A stretch of 64,000 nt of DNA from Pseudooceanicola algae (GTDB taxonomy: Bacteria > Pseudomonadota > Alphaproteobacteria > Rhodobacterales > Rhodobacteraceae). The position numbers and the translations under genes were made by a program. This document shows, piece by piece, positions 1 to 8,986 of the stretch. The notes under the pieces are model-generated. The model did not search any database. It saw only the letters and a list, made by a program, of their open reading frames with translations, and was not told the DNA's origin. The stretch covers positions 902,001-966,000 of the forward strand of contig NZ_CP060436.1 in NCBI RefSeq assembly GCF_003590145.2, read 5' to 3'. How positions within the stretch are numbered: position 1 is the stretch's first letter; each line of letters starts with the position of its first letter.

Positions 1-1392
1 GTCCAGCCCAAGGTCAGCTACGCGTTGGAGTTCCAGCCCTGGGAATGGGTGGTCGGCACCGGTACCACCATTTCCGACATTGATGCCCAGATCGGCCAGA
101 TTCGAAATCGCGGCCTGATGGTCCTTCTGCTTGGTATCGTCGTCATGTCGCTGGTCAGCTGGGGGATCGCGCGCAGTGTGACCGGACCAATTCTTCGACT
201 GAACGATCGTATGCGGGGCCTCTCGGCCGGCAATCTGAGGGATGCAATCCCTGGGACCGGGAACAGCGATGAAATCGGCGAAATGGCGCGGTCAGTGCAG
301 GCGTTCCAGAAAGATCTGCAGAGCGGCGAAGCGATGAAGATGGAAGCCATCAAGGCGAAAAACGAGCAGGAAGCCGCTGTGTCCGCCCTGGCCGACGGTT
401 TGAAAGCTCTTTCAGAAGGTGATCTGAGTACGCAGATCGCAGGGCCATTCCCGCCAAGTTACGAAGATCTGCGGACCGATTTCAATGAAACGGCAAGTAA
501 TCTTGCGACCCTGATCGGTACCATATCGGACACAGCGGGCATGTTGCAGCAAAAGGGCGAGGCGATCAGCCAATCGGCCGAAGTGGTCGCCAAAAGATCC
601 ATTGAATCTGCGGCATCGCTTGAAGAAGCTGCAGCCGCCATCGAAGAACTGACGTCCTCCACCATTCTCGCTGCCAAGGGTGCGACCGAGGCCAACAAGA
701 TCGCCAGTGAGGCGACCTCCAATGCCGAGCGCAGTGGGGATGTCGTTGGCCGTGCGGTGACTGCGATGGGCTCGATCGAAGGGTCTTCAGGCAAGATTTC
801 GCGGATCATGGACGTGATCGACGACATTGCCTTCCAGACCAATCTGCTGGCGCTGAATGCCGGGGTCGAAGCAGCAAGGGCCGGCGAGGCCGGCCGCGGG
901 TTCGCGGTGGTGGCGTCGGAGGTGCGCGCACTTGCGCAACGGTCTTCCGAAGCGGCGCGGGAAATCAACGCGCTGATTACCGAAAGTGGCAATCAGGTCA
1001 CGGAGGGTGTCTCGCTCGTGGGGGCGGCTGGCAAGACGCTGGAGGAAATTGCCGGCTCGGTTCAGAAGATCGCAGCGCATATCTCGGACATCTCGACTTC
1101 GGCGAACGAGCAATCGGCCGGGGTCAGTGAAATCAACACCTCGGTTTCCTCCCTGGACCGCGCGACCCAGGAAAACTCGGCGATGTTCCAGGAAACTCTG
1201 GATGCAAGCCGGTCGATGACTGAGGAGGCGATAAACCTTCGCCACGCGGTCGGACGGTTCAAGCTGACAAAATCGGGAAACAGCATGGCCGCACGGTCGC
1301 CACAGCGCGCTGCAGCGGCGCCGACTGCCCGAGCCGTGGTGAACGGTCCTTTGGCCGGGAGCGGCGGAAGCGATGATTGGGAAGATTTCTGA
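1..1392 (+). CDS. Methyl-accepting chemotaxis protein, 5' end cut off by window edge
   Basis: The reading frame is open from the first base, so the start lies outside the window; 463 residues are visible. The first 35 or so residues look like the tail of an extracytoplasmic sCache-type sensor domain (PWEWVVGTG, then DIDAQI). Next come a membrane segment at about 40-58, a HAMP domain to about 110, and a methyl-accepting signalling domain whose hairpin tip reads [20 protein letters not shown], the CheA/CheW-contact signature. The protein ends in DWEDF, which resembles the NWETF pentapeptide that tethers CheR/CheB in other receptors. It therefore probably senses a small ligand in the periplasm and is adaptation-competent. 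No other chemotaxis gene is visible in the window. The ligand cannot be inferred. Confidence 0.93.
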   Translation, partial: VQPKVSYALEFQPWEWVVGTGTTISDIDAQIGQIRNRGLMVLLLGIVVMSLVSWGIARSVTGPILRLNDRMRGLSAGNLRDAIPGTGNSDEIGEMARSVQAFQKDLQSGEAMKMEAIKAKNEQEAAVSALADGLKALSEGDLSTQIAGPFPPSYEDLRTDFNETASNLATLIGTISDTAGMLQQKGEAISQSAEVVAKRSIESAASLEEAAAAIEELTSSTILAAKGATEANKIASEATSNAERSGDVVGRAVTAMGSIEGSSGKISRIMDVIDDIAFQTNLLALNAGVEAARAGEAGRGFAVVASEVRALAQRSSEAAREINALITESGNQVTEGVSLVGAAGKTLEEIAGSVQKIAAHISDISTSANEQSAGVSEINTSVSSLDRATQENSAMFQETLDASRSMTEEAINLRHAVGRFKLTKSGNSMAARSPQRAAAAPTARAVVNGPLAGSGGSDDWEDF

Positions 1393-1688
1393 AACCAGGG
1401 AGAGGATCAAATTACGTCAGCAATCGAGTTCGGGGTCGTGGGGGTGTGAAGAAGCCAGCGCTTGAGTTGGTAAAATACACCTAGGAGACTGACGGCCTCT
1501 TGGAAGAGGGCGCAGGAGATCGTGGCGCCCAGTCATAGGCACTGAATAGGATGCCGGAAGTCTCCTGCCCGAGATTACTCGCTCTATTGCGACCATCCGC
1601 AGGGTCCAAGACAAATACTTGGATCTATTCCGAAGGGAACAACCTAAGCCTGCTCCCTTTCCCGAACATGCTTATTTTAAATGGAAGG

Positions 1689-2642
1689 TCAGGAGCTTGG
1701 TTGGAAACAGGACTCTTCCATCTCTGCCTGTGGGTACAAGAAGCTCTTCAATTTGCTGATGTGTCGAGGCAGATCGCGGACCTTCGGACGGGCTTCGTCA
1801 GGCACATGCGGCGGCCATTGGGCAAGTGCATTTTGTTCGGTATGACTGATCAGCCAGTCGGCCTCCGCCAGGCAATTGTCCACCATGTAATCCATACCGC
1901 CGATCCGCGCTTTCAAGGCATCAGACATGCCCCCCGCGGCGCGGCCATCCAGGCGACAGGAGGCCTGGACCGTGACGTCGCTGGCATGTCTGACCTTGCG
2001 CCCTAGGCTGCGCAGGTCCCGAATGATCCGGCGGTCTTCACTGCATTTGATCTGCGCAAATCCTCCGACAGCAACGTAGGCGGGCTTTGTGATCCCCAGG
2101 CTCGCTCCGGCGGCTTCTCCGTGGGTACCGGCGATATCCGTGCATCCCGGAGCATACCGCGCATAGATGTCTTGCACCAACTCCCGGTAGGTGCCTTCCA
2201 GGGTGGCAAGCCGTTGATCCATGCTGCGCAGAATGTCTGCCTCCTCCGTGATCACATCGACCTTTCCGCAAACGGCGTCCACCTTGCGCAGGTGGGACCG
2301 GTTTCGGACGATCCAATTCCGGCCAATGATGCAATCCGCATCTGTTGTCAGCAAGAAGCGCAAGTTGGCCATTCTTTTCAGGGCGTGGTCACAACCTATC
2401 TTTCGTGCCGTCCCGACGCCCTGATCGGCAGGCAGGGTGTGATCAAGCACCACAAGGTGCAGGCCAAAGCGGTTGGCAACGGTCCTTGCGATCTCGCCCG
2501 TGCGATCGGTGGTGTTGTTGACGACCAGGATCACCGTGACACCCGCTGTGGATTGGGGGGCGAGGGCGGCAAGGCACGCGCCGATCCGGTCCTCTTCGTT
2601 GCGGGCCGGGATGATGACGGCCGTGTCATTTGCGCGGCTCAT
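1689..2642 (-). CDS. Family 2 glycosyltransferase, last gene of the seven-gene operon
   Basis: A 317-residue protein starting MSRANDTAVIIPARNEE. The GT-A opening IIPARNEEDRIG, the nucleotide-sugar contact region VVNNTTDRTG and a DxD-like TTDADC mark a family 2 glycosyltransferase using a nucleotide-sugar donor. No membrane segment is obvious, so it is probably cytoplasmic or peripheral. The open frame runs 19 codons further upstream, but the ATG at 2642 forms a 4-bp ATGA overlap with the stop of the methyltransferase gene, as at every other junction of this operon, so that start is preferred. Donor and acceptor are unknown. Confidence 0.88.
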   Translation of the reverse strand: MSRANDTAVIIPARNEEDRIGACLAALAPQSTAGVTVILVVNNTTDRTGEIARTVANRFGLHLVVLDHTLPADQGVGTARKIGCDHALKRMANLRFLLTTDADCIIGRNWIVRNRSHLRKVDAVCGKVDVITEEADILRSMDQRLATLEGTYRELVQDIYARYAPGCTDIAGTHGEAAGASLGITKPAYVAVGGFAQIKCSEDRRIIRDLRSLGRKVRHASDVTVQASCRLDGRAAGGMSDALKARIGGMDYMVDNCLAEADWLISHTEQNALAQWPPHVPDEARPKVRDLPRHISKLKSFLYPQAEMEESCFQPSS

Positions 2643-3205
2643 GGACGGACCCTCGGCAGGCCGCGATCGATGCGGTACCCGTCCGTTTGATCGACACAAC
2701 TGAAATCATGGGTCCGCAGCGCGGTGGTCAGGACTGTCAAAGCCTCCTGGCCCTGAAGATCGTGATCCGTATCCCCCAGCCAATTGACGCAAAGGATCTC
2801 TGCCTGGGGCCACGCGCTTTGGATGTCGGAGGCCAGCTTGCGCAGGCTGTCGTGATCCAGAAAATAAAGGATCTCGGACAGGATCAGCAGATCGAAACTG
2901 CCCTCGGGCAGGGGACAAGGATAGTAATCGCGCAGGAAGGCGGCCTTGGGCACCGACTCCCGCGCCGCTTCGATGGCCGTCGCGACGGCGTCGAGGCCCG
3001 TGTAATTGTCGCAGAAATCCACCAGATGTCTGGCCAATTGCCCGTTGCCACAGCCCAGTTCGAAGGCGTGGGCGTAATGCCTGCGAGACAGGGCGCGCCG
3101 AGTGGCGGCGAATTTGGCCTGCTCGTACTCGCTTTGCCGGAAATTCCAAGGGTCGGTGGTATCGGCATAAAGCCCATGAAGATGATCGCGTCCTACGCCC
3201 ATCAC
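2639..3205 (-). CDS. SAM-dependent methyltransferase, NodS-like
   Basis: A 188-residue class I methyltransferase. The SAM-binding motif I is FELGCGNGQLA; an acidic residue follows in YTGLDAV, and motif IV-like FDLLILSEILYFL follows. The short length, the opening (DPW followed by an FRQSEYEQAKF helix) and the position next to a PIG-L deacetylase and glycosyltransferases resemble NodS, the N-methyltransferase acting on the deacetylated terminal glucosamine of Nod factors. The NodS profile family is broad, so N-methylation of an amino sugar is an inference from context. It overlaps both neighbours by 4 bp. Confidence 0.85.
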   Translation of the reverse strand: MMGVGRDHLHGLYADTTDPWNFRQSEYEQAKFAATRRALSRRHYAHAFELGCGNGQLARHLVDFCDNYTGLDAVATAIEAARESVPKAAFLRDYYPCPLPEGSFDLLILSEILYFLDHDSLRKLASDIQSAWPQAEILCVNWLGDTDHDLQGQEALTVLTTALRTHDFSCVDQTDGYRIDRGLPRVRP

Positions 3206-3906
3206 GGTATCCTCCAGAAGATTTCATCGCCGTTTGCGAATGTCTCGACAAAGCCCGGCGGCAGGGTAAAGCCCGATGGATCATCCCGAACGACCTGGCC
3301 CAATTGGCTTTGATGAGCCTCGATTGCTGCGCGCTTGCGGGCGCTCAAGCCGCCAAGGGGGATGTGAACCGGGTCGTGGGCGGCGATCTTCCTGTCGAAA
3401 TCCGGTTCATCCCAGCGGGACCAGACGGGGTAGGCGTAGTAGGCCCAGTCCGGTCTTCTTGCGCGAAGCGCTTGTGTAAATGCAGCGGTTGCCTGGTGAT
3501 CCTCGTGCCCGTCTTCGATGGCCGGGGCGAAGATCTGCGCGATGCCCAGCCCGTCGATGATCCGTTCCAGGTCTCCTGCGATAACCTTGGGGTCGGCGCG
3601 GTAAAGCTGGCTGTCAGGCATGCCGAGCCACGTCAGGTCACGGTCCGAGCCGCCAAGGCGGTCAATCGCCTCGATCAATTCTGCGCGGCGCTGACGGGCC
3701 AAAAGCTGCGGCGGCCAAAGGGTCGAACCGGGGTGGCTGGCGCTGCCGTCTGTCAGGCAGATCACATGCGCGCCGGCACCCGAGAAGGCCCGCGCCAGCA
3801 GCCCCCCGCACCCCAGGGATTCATCGTCTGGATGAGGAGACAGGACGACAAGCCGTTCCTGGCCTGCGAACACGCCTTGCAGTCGGGGATCCAGGGCGAT
3901 GTTCAT
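3202..3906 (-). CDS. PIG-L (LmbE-like) family deacetylase
   Basis: A 234-residue protein with the zinc-binding signature HPDDE (in LSPHPDDESLGCGG) near residue 25 and a second metal-ligand region GHEDHQA near residue 140. The family removes N-acetyl groups from GlcNAc-containing substrates (GlcNAc-PI, GlcNAc-inositol, bacillithiol precursors, lincosamide precursors). Length is typical. Placed between a NodS-like methyltransferase and an acyl-CoA-dehydrogenase-like gene among glycosyltransferases, it most likely exposes an amine on a sugar built by this operon. Substrate is not known. Confidence 0.9.
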   Translation of the reverse strand: MNIALDPRLQGVFAGQERLVVLSPHPDDESLGCGGLLARAFSGAGAHVICLTDGSASHPGSTLWPPQLLARQRRAELIEAIDRLGGSDRDLTWLGMPDSQLYRADPKVIAGDLERIIDGLGIAQIFAPAIEDGHEDHQATAAFTQALRARRPDWAYYAYPVWSRWDEPDFDRKIAAHDPVHIPLGGLSARKRAAIEAHQSQLGQVVRDDPSGFTLPPGFVETFANGDEIFWRIP

Positions 3907-4997
3907 GCGAAGACCCCCCAGGCCTTGCCCGACGCGCCAAGGGCTCTTTCGGCCGCGCGTTGCAGAAACGCGTCCCGCGCCGCCTGGCGCAGGTAGACCG
4001 ACAGGTCGCGCGCGATGCGTCCAGTTTCCGACCTGGTTTCGAAATGCCGCAGACCGATGCTTTGTTCGACCGCCCGGATCGCGTCGAGGCCGACCTCTTC
4101 CGTGATCAGACGGGCGGTGATCGAGGTGGCCACGATGTCTTCTGCCGGAAGATGCCGGTCAAGGGTCGCTTGCGCCGCGCGGTCGGTCAGGGTGACGCCG
4201 GCCCAGGCGCGCATCAGAACACTCATCAGGCGGGCCTTTTGCGCCTCTGCCTGCATACGGTCCAGGGCGCGCAAGTCGGCGGCGGCCCGGTCGATCAACC
4301 CGATGACAGCGCCGACCTGCAAGGCCGCGATCCGCCAGACACCGCCGACGAAATGCGGCTCGGTCGTGTAATCGCCGGGCGCGCCGATCCAGTCAAAGCT
4401 GCCCGCTGGCATGTCCGTGAAATCATATGACCCCGAGGCGGTCGCTTTCATGCCGCGCATGGCCCAGGTCGCGGCATCCGCGCGGCCCGGATCGGTCACA
4501 TCGACCAAGGCCAGGTGCACCTGGGGACCGGAATTGACCGTGATCAATGCATGGGTGACCGTCCCGAGGCCGGAGGCGAAACATTTGCTGCCGCTCAACT
4601 GCGTGCCTGCGCCCTGCACGGGGGTGCCGCCGTCGGCGCCCCAGACGCCCAGCACGGCGTCGTTTGAAATGCGGCGCGCGACGGCCTGTTGTTGCGCCTC
4701 GGTGCCATACAGACGGATCAGGTGCAGCGCGTTGATATGGCCTTCGTAAAGGCGGCCGACAGCAAGGTTCGCAGCCCCCACCTGCATCAACGCGCGCGCG
4801 GTCCGGGCGGGATCACTGGCGCCGTCGTCCTCCAACAGGTCTGCGGCGCGCAGAAGATCGATTGAGCCCGCGATGGGGCGGTCGCCGCGTTCTTCGCCGG
4901 CGGCCGCCTTTGCCAATGCTTCGGACAGGTCGCGGGGCACCGGCCCGCCGTCATCCAACGCCGCAAGCGGGGGGAAAAGAGGTTGGGGATGTGTCAT
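3903..4997 (-). CDS. Acyl-CoA-dehydrogenase-fold flavoprotein of unknown substrate
   Basis: A 364-residue protein from ATG 4997; the frame is open about 100 codons further upstream, but that part overlaps the preceding glycosyltransferase gene and is Arg/Gly-rich shadow sequence. The ATGA overlap at 4994-4997 supports the chosen start. The middle (VLGVWGADGG, then LSGSKCFASGLGTVTHAL, then MRGMKATASGSYDF) is the characteristic beta domain of acyl-CoA dehydrogenases, followed by an all-helical C-terminal domain. I could not place the usual catalytic Glu with confidence. Within this operon it may oxidise an acyl chain or, as in ACAD-fold sugar N-oxygenases (KijD3/DnmZ type), an amino sugar produced by the neighbouring deacetylase. 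Both are inferences. Confidence 0.8.
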   Translation of the reverse strand: MTHPQPLFPPLAALDDGGPVPRDLSEALAKAAAGEERGDRPIAGSIDLLRAADLLEDDGASDPARTARALMQVGAANLAVGRLYEGHINALHLIRLYGTEAQQQAVARRISNDAVLGVWGADGGTPVQGAGTQLSGSKCFASGLGTVTHALITVNSGPQVHLALVDVTDPGRADAATWAMRGMKATASGSYDFTDMPAGSFDWIGAPGDYTTEPHFVGGVWRIAALQVGAVIGLIDRAAADLRALDRMQAEAQKARLMSVLMRAWAGVTLTDRAAQATLDRHLPAEDIVATSITARLITEEVGLDAIRAVEQSIGLRHFETRSETGRIARDLSVYLRQAARDAFLQRAAERALGASGKAWGVFA

Positions 4998-6046
4998 TGC
5001 GACACCTCGCTCATCTGCTTTTGGGGGGCGGTGGCGTGCTTGAACACCTGTATCCAGGCATCGGCGACGGCGCTCAGGCGGAATTCGGGGTTGGCGCATA
5101 CCTGCATCGGCGCGCGTCGCCAGGCCCGGATGCGGGCGAGGATCTGATCGGGGTCCTGCCCATCCACCCGCTGGCGCGGATCGGCGACAATTTCGGCGTT
5201 GGCCCCAAGGTCTTCCTGCACCAGCACGGGCGTTCCCACGGCGTTGGCTTCCGCCAGAACCAGCCCGAATGTCTCGGCAAAGCTCGTCTGGGGATAAAAG
5301 AGGCATAGCGCGCGACGCATCTGCCGGATGAGGGCGGCGTGCGACAGCGAGCCAAGAAAGACCACGCCTTCAGGCACTGGCCCGGTTTCCCAGTTGAGAT
5401 AGCCGGGGTCGGCCACGCAAAGGGTCAGGTCGGGAAAGTGCTGCCGGAGCGTCCGAAACTGGCAGAACACCTCGGCCAGCCCCTTGTGAGGGGAGCTCGC
5501 GAACAGCAGCCTGTCGGGATTTCGGGTCGTTTCGTCGGGGCGCAAATTGTCGTCGATCGGATTGTAGATTACCTGAATGTTGGGCGTATTGTCCGGACCC
5601 AGAAAGTGCCTCAGGTCCTCGGCATGCGTTCTGGAGACACAGATGACGGTAACATCGGCGGCCTTCAGCGCAGCCCCCATCTTGCGATTGTGGCGGCCGG
5701 GATAGACATGCAGCCACAGAAAGATCGGGGTATCGCGGTGTTGCTTGCGCAGTTTCAGCGCAACTTTCCAGCGATTGATGACCACGATGGCGTCCTGCCG
5801 GGCCTCAAGTCGCCGGTCGTTCAGACTGCGCAGCGGACCGGCGCGGGACACCTGCTGCTCGGTCCGGCCATTTTGGTAAACTGTCACGTCAACATGCGCC
5901 CGAAGCGCCGAGGCCACCCGCAGGATCGTCGCTTCGGTCCCGCCCAACCCGCCTTTTTCAAGGTCTTGCGAGGCATAGCCCGCAGCACAGCAGGGATCGA
6001 CGATGGCAATCCGCGCCGGGCTGATCAAAGATGAGATCTGGTTCAT
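4994..6046 (-). CDS. Family 4 (group 1) glycosyltransferase
   Basis: A 350-residue GT-B fold transferase. The C-terminal half shows the retaining-transferase E-x7-E signature in AETFGLVLAEANAVGTPVL, preceded by the donor-domain pieces LLFASSPHKGL and VVFLGSLSHAAL. The N-terminus has GLGGTEATILRVA, the acceptor-side glycine loop common in GT4. It overlaps the upstream GT2 gene and the downstream flavoprotein gene by 4 bp each. Donor and acceptor cannot be told from sequence. Confidence 0.9.
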   Translation of the reverse strand: MNQISSLISPARIAIVDPCCAAGYASQDLEKGGLGGTEATILRVASALRAHVDVTVYQNGRTEQQVSRAGPLRSLNDRRLEARQDAIVVINRWKVALKLRKQHRDTPIFLWLHVYPGRHNRKMGAALKAADVTVICVSRTHAEDLRHFLGPDNTPNIQVIYNPIDDNLRPDETTRNPDRLLFASSPHKGLAEVFCQFRTLRQHFPDLTLCVADPGYLNWETGPVPEGVVFLGSLSHAALIRQMRRALCLFYPQTSFAETFGLVLAEANAVGTPVLVQEDLGANAEIVADPRQRVDGQDPDQILARIRAWRRAPMQVCANPEFRLSAVADAWIQVFKHATAPQKQMSEVSQ

Positions 6047-7023
6047 TGCGCGGCCATTTCAGCGGCGGCCTCTTCGGCCAGATGTGTCGACAGGATCCGG
6101 TCGAGTTGCGCCGAGGTGCCGGGCGCGGTCGGCACATCGCGCCGCCGCAGCAGGTCGGGACGGCTGGTGAAACGCAGGCCCAGGGTCGGGATATCCAACG
6201 GGACCGGCCGGACGGTCGCGTCGCGGCGCCATGCCTCGACCTTGCCCCAGACCATCTGGCGATCCGCCCTGCGGCGTGCGCTGTCGTAATCCGAAACCGC
6301 CGATTGGGTCAGACTGTCGGGGGTTTCGATCTTGGTCAGCAGCAGTTCATCGACGACCCAGATGATTTCTCCGTTCAGGATCAGACGGTTGCGGAATTCC
6401 CGGTCCTCTTCGATGCAATCTTCGAACCCGCCAAGGCGGCGGAACACATCCGTCCGGAACAACCCGGAATTGATATGCGTCCAGTCTCCGGGCACCTGCG
6501 TGCCCATCTGCAGGTTGGGAAACACGTCATCCAGCAGCGAGATATTCCGCCGGATAGCGACGCGACGCCCGTCCGGCAGGATCAATTCGTGATGGGTCAG
6601 CGCGGCCGTCACCTCGAGCGTCTGACCGGCCTGCTTGCCGGACATCGACCAGTTCAGGCATTCATCCGCCCCGATATCCTGCGCGGTCAGGGCCCGGACC
6701 TGATGCAGGACCTTGTCGCGGTGCGGGATGTCGTCGGAATCGTGAAAGGTGACCGCGTCGCCATCGGTCAGCAGCAGCCCGGCATTCTTGGCCTGCGCGG
6801 TCCCGAGGTTGGCCGACAGGCGGATGTAGTTGAACCGGGGGTCGGCAAGGAAGCCCGAGACCGCGTCCCGGGTTGCATCCGTACTGGCGTCATCGATGAC
6901 CGTGACGCGAATGTTCCACCAGCTTTGATCAAGTGCCGCGCGGATGGCGCCCGCTATCAGGTGCGCGCGGTTGTAGGTCGGGATGATGATGTCGACGAGG
7001 GGGGCCAGAGGATCGGATGTCAT
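6043..7023 (-). CDS. Family 2 glycosyltransferase
   Basis: A 326-residue GT-A transferase. It begins PLVDIIIPTYNRAHLIAGAI, with ASTDATRDAV and the metal-binding FHDSDDIPH (DxD type) following. The C-terminal 100 residues contain a helix-rich, charged segment and no clear membrane span. Both ends overlap neighbours by 4 bp, so it is the second gene of the operon. The product is unknown; the enzyme probably adds one sugar to a growing chain or lipid acceptor. Confidence 0.9.
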   Translation of the reverse strand: MTSDPLAPLVDIIIPTYNRAHLIAGAIRAALDQSWWNIRVTVIDDASTDATRDAVSGFLADPRFNYIRLSANLGTAQAKNAGLLLTDGDAVTFHDSDDIPHRDKVLHQVRALTAQDIGADECLNWSMSGKQAGQTLEVTAALTHHELILPDGRRVAIRRNISLLDDVFPNLQMGTQVPGDWTHINSGLFRTDVFRRLGGFEDCIEEDREFRNRLILNGEIIWVVDELLLTKIETPDSLTQSAVSDYDSARRRADRQMVWGKVEAWRRDATVRPVPLDIPTLGLRFTSRPDLLRRRDVPTAPGTSAQLDRILSTHLAEEAAAEMAAQ

Positions 7024-8480
7024 GCGGTAATCTCCATGTCGGAAGAGACGATCGTTTTACGATAGGCGCGCAGGCTGTGATCGGTGATCAGCGCGGCGGG
7101 CAGGGGCAAGAGCAGGGTCAGGACCGCGAAGATGACCAGCGGATTGTGGGGCTGAAGACCGGCAAGCAGAAGCGCGGCCGCGAACAGAAGCAGATGATGG
7201 AACGGCAGCGGGGGAAGGCGCCCGGCGTCCCCTCCGGACTTGTCCGTGACAAGGAACGTCAGTCGCGTCCCCGCCAGCGCATCAAAGGTCGCCCTGGCCG
7301 ATTGCGGTGCGAGGGCGATGCGGCAGGCCAGCGCCTGCAGGACCACAGACAGGGGCAATCCGTCCCGCGCCCCGCGCGCGATGACGCGAATGGCAGTGTC
7401 ACACAGGCTGAGCACGATTATACCGGCCGCCAGGGACGCCGCTACCGAGTGTTCCTGTCCGGTCATCAGCCAGACTGTCATCAGAAGGCAAGGTACGAGC
7501 GTCAGGTTCAGCCAGGCGGTCAATTGCGACACGATCACCAGCCGCTTGTGCAGATTGACCGACCCGGCGGGGGTAAAGATCGTGCCGGTGTGTTTCAGCA
7601 GGGTCTGGAAGTTGCCACTGCACCAGCGATAGCGCTGCTTTTCCAGATCCCTGAGCGACAGCGGCAAGAGCCCTTTGCCGACCACCTGGTTGATGAAACG
7701 TCCCGCAAATCCGGCCTGGCAAAGCCTCACGCCCAGTTCCGCGTCCTCGGTTGTGGTCGCGCCGGACCATCCGCCGGCGGCAATCAGGGCCTCCTTGGAA
7801 ATCACGCATAGGGTGCCGGTCAGAAGCACGGCTTCGGCCTCGTCCGCGACGACGGCATTGGTGCGAAAGTACTCTTCCAGTTCGGCATCCACGCCCGCGG
7901 CCCAGGGGGCGGTGCCGATATAGGATTGCGGAAACTGAACGAAATCCGCGCTGGTTCTGGTCAGGGCGCCCGCGGCGAGGCCGAGGAAGCTTCGGTCGAC
8001 GATGTAATCGGCATCAACGGTGACGATATGCGTGGTGCGGGGATCCGTATGGGTCAACGCGATGTTGAGCGCTCCGGCCTTGGCGCCGGCAACACCCGTC
8101 CGGTGAAGGAACGTGATCCGGTCGGAATGTGGAGCGCAGAAAGCCTCGACCGGCTTCCAAAGGGCTGGATCGGCCGTATTGTTGTCCATCAGTATGATCT
8201 CGTAGTCCTTTGCCGGCCAATCCTGGTCCAGCAAGGCGGCGAGGGTCCGTATCACCAATTCGGGTGGTTCCGAATGGGTCGCGACATGGACCGAGAACCG
8301 CGGCGACAGGTCCTTGTGCTTTTCCGCTGAAGACCGTGAAGGCAAATGCGCCAGGTTTGGGCGGAGGACCATCAGGGCAATCTGGACCGTCAGGATCACT
8401 GCGCAAAGAACTGCGCCGACCGCCGGAACGACAGCTGCCGTCAACAGCACCCCGCAGATCGTCAATAGCCTGAAGTCCAT
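7020..8480 (-). CDS. Membrane GT2 glycosyltransferase, cellulose-synthase-like, first gene of operon
   Basis: A 486-residue protein. Hydrophobic N-terminal segments (residues about 2-35) lead into a cytoplasmic GT2 domain with VDADYIVD, TTEDAELG and the QxxRW-type QRYRW motif, the set found in processive enzymes such as cellulose, chitin and hyaluronan synthases; further membrane segments occur at about 310-400 and 425-460. This suggests polymerisation and/or membrane translocation of a beta-linked sugar, although non-processive members also carry QxxRW. It is the promoter-proximal gene and overlaps the next gene by 4 bp. Its chain length is shorter than BcsA and it has no PilZ domain. Confidence 0.88.
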   Translation of the reverse strand: MDFRLLTICGVLLTAAVVPAVGAVLCAVILTVQIALMVLRPNLAHLPSRSSAEKHKDLSPRFSVHVATHSEPPELVIRTLAALLDQDWPAKDYEIILMDNNTADPALWKPVEAFCAPHSDRITFLHRTGVAGAKAGALNIALTHTDPRTTHIVTVDADYIVDRSFLGLAAGALTRTSADFVQFPQSYIGTAPWAAGVDAELEEYFRTNAVVADEAEAVLLTGTLCVISKEALIAAGGWSGATTTEDAELGVRLCQAGFAGRFINQVVGKGLLPLSLRDLEKQRYRWCSGNFQTLLKHTGTIFTPAGSVNLHKRLVIVSQLTAWLNLTLVPCLLMTVWLMTGQEHSVAASLAAGIIVLSLCDTAIRVIARGARDGLPLSVVLQALACRIALAPQSARATFDALAGTRLTFLVTDKSGGDAGRLPPLPFHHLLLFAAALLLAGLQPHNPLVIFAVLTLLLPLPAALITDHSLRAYRKTIVSSDMEITA

Positions 8481-8986
8481 CGTTCGCCCCCGGGCGTTGA
8501 AACAAGGTAGAACCTTCTGTAATCAGCAACTTTCTCAGGTACGCAGCTGCCGAAAAGGCAACGATCCTCGGCGTTGATCAGTTCCCCTCAGGGTGGCAAA
8601 TAGACCGGTTTGCCGGGGCGTGGAGGCACCCGGAGGTGTCGTTCTTCCCGCCACATTGACGGGCCGCGCAGGCTGAGACGTCGGGGGATGGGCCTTTGGC
8701 ACGCCTTCCGGAACGGTATCGCCAAAGCCTGACCACCGTGCAGGGCAGGGCGGACCTAGGCCGGCCGGGGTCGGGCAAGACGGAAATCGACGAGGGCTTG
8801 GCCGGCTGCGTGCCGCGCGCGGCGTCGCCTATGCTGCAGCGGGCGAGGTGGGACGCGGGGGCATCGACAGTGGCCGGCAGGTGGCTCCCATCAGCGCTCC
8901 ATCAGCGGCCAGGACTGCTACCTGTGTACATGGCACGGTGGGAATGATCGCACTGCGCCAATGTCGCCCCGACGCGGTGTCTTCCA
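8481..8986. other. Intergenic region, no gene seen
   Basis: About 500 bp separating the start of the glycosyltransferase operon from the end of the hybrid-kinase gene. Short open frames exist on both strands but none shows a recognisable domain, a convincing ribosome-binding site or neighbour-like coding character. The operon promoter should lie in the first 150 bp, but I could not pick out a clear -35/-10 pair. Confidence 0.5.

Noticed and set aside
1689-8480. Calling the glycosyltransferase operon a nod or cellulose locus
   Set aside because: NodA, NodB-type polysaccharide deacetylase, BcsB/BcsZ and a PilZ domain are all missing; only individual families are shared.
8696-8947. Small plus-strand frame in the gap before the glycosyltransferase operon
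   Set aside because: Gly/Arg/Ala-rich composition, no ribosome-binding site and no domain; explained by GC content.
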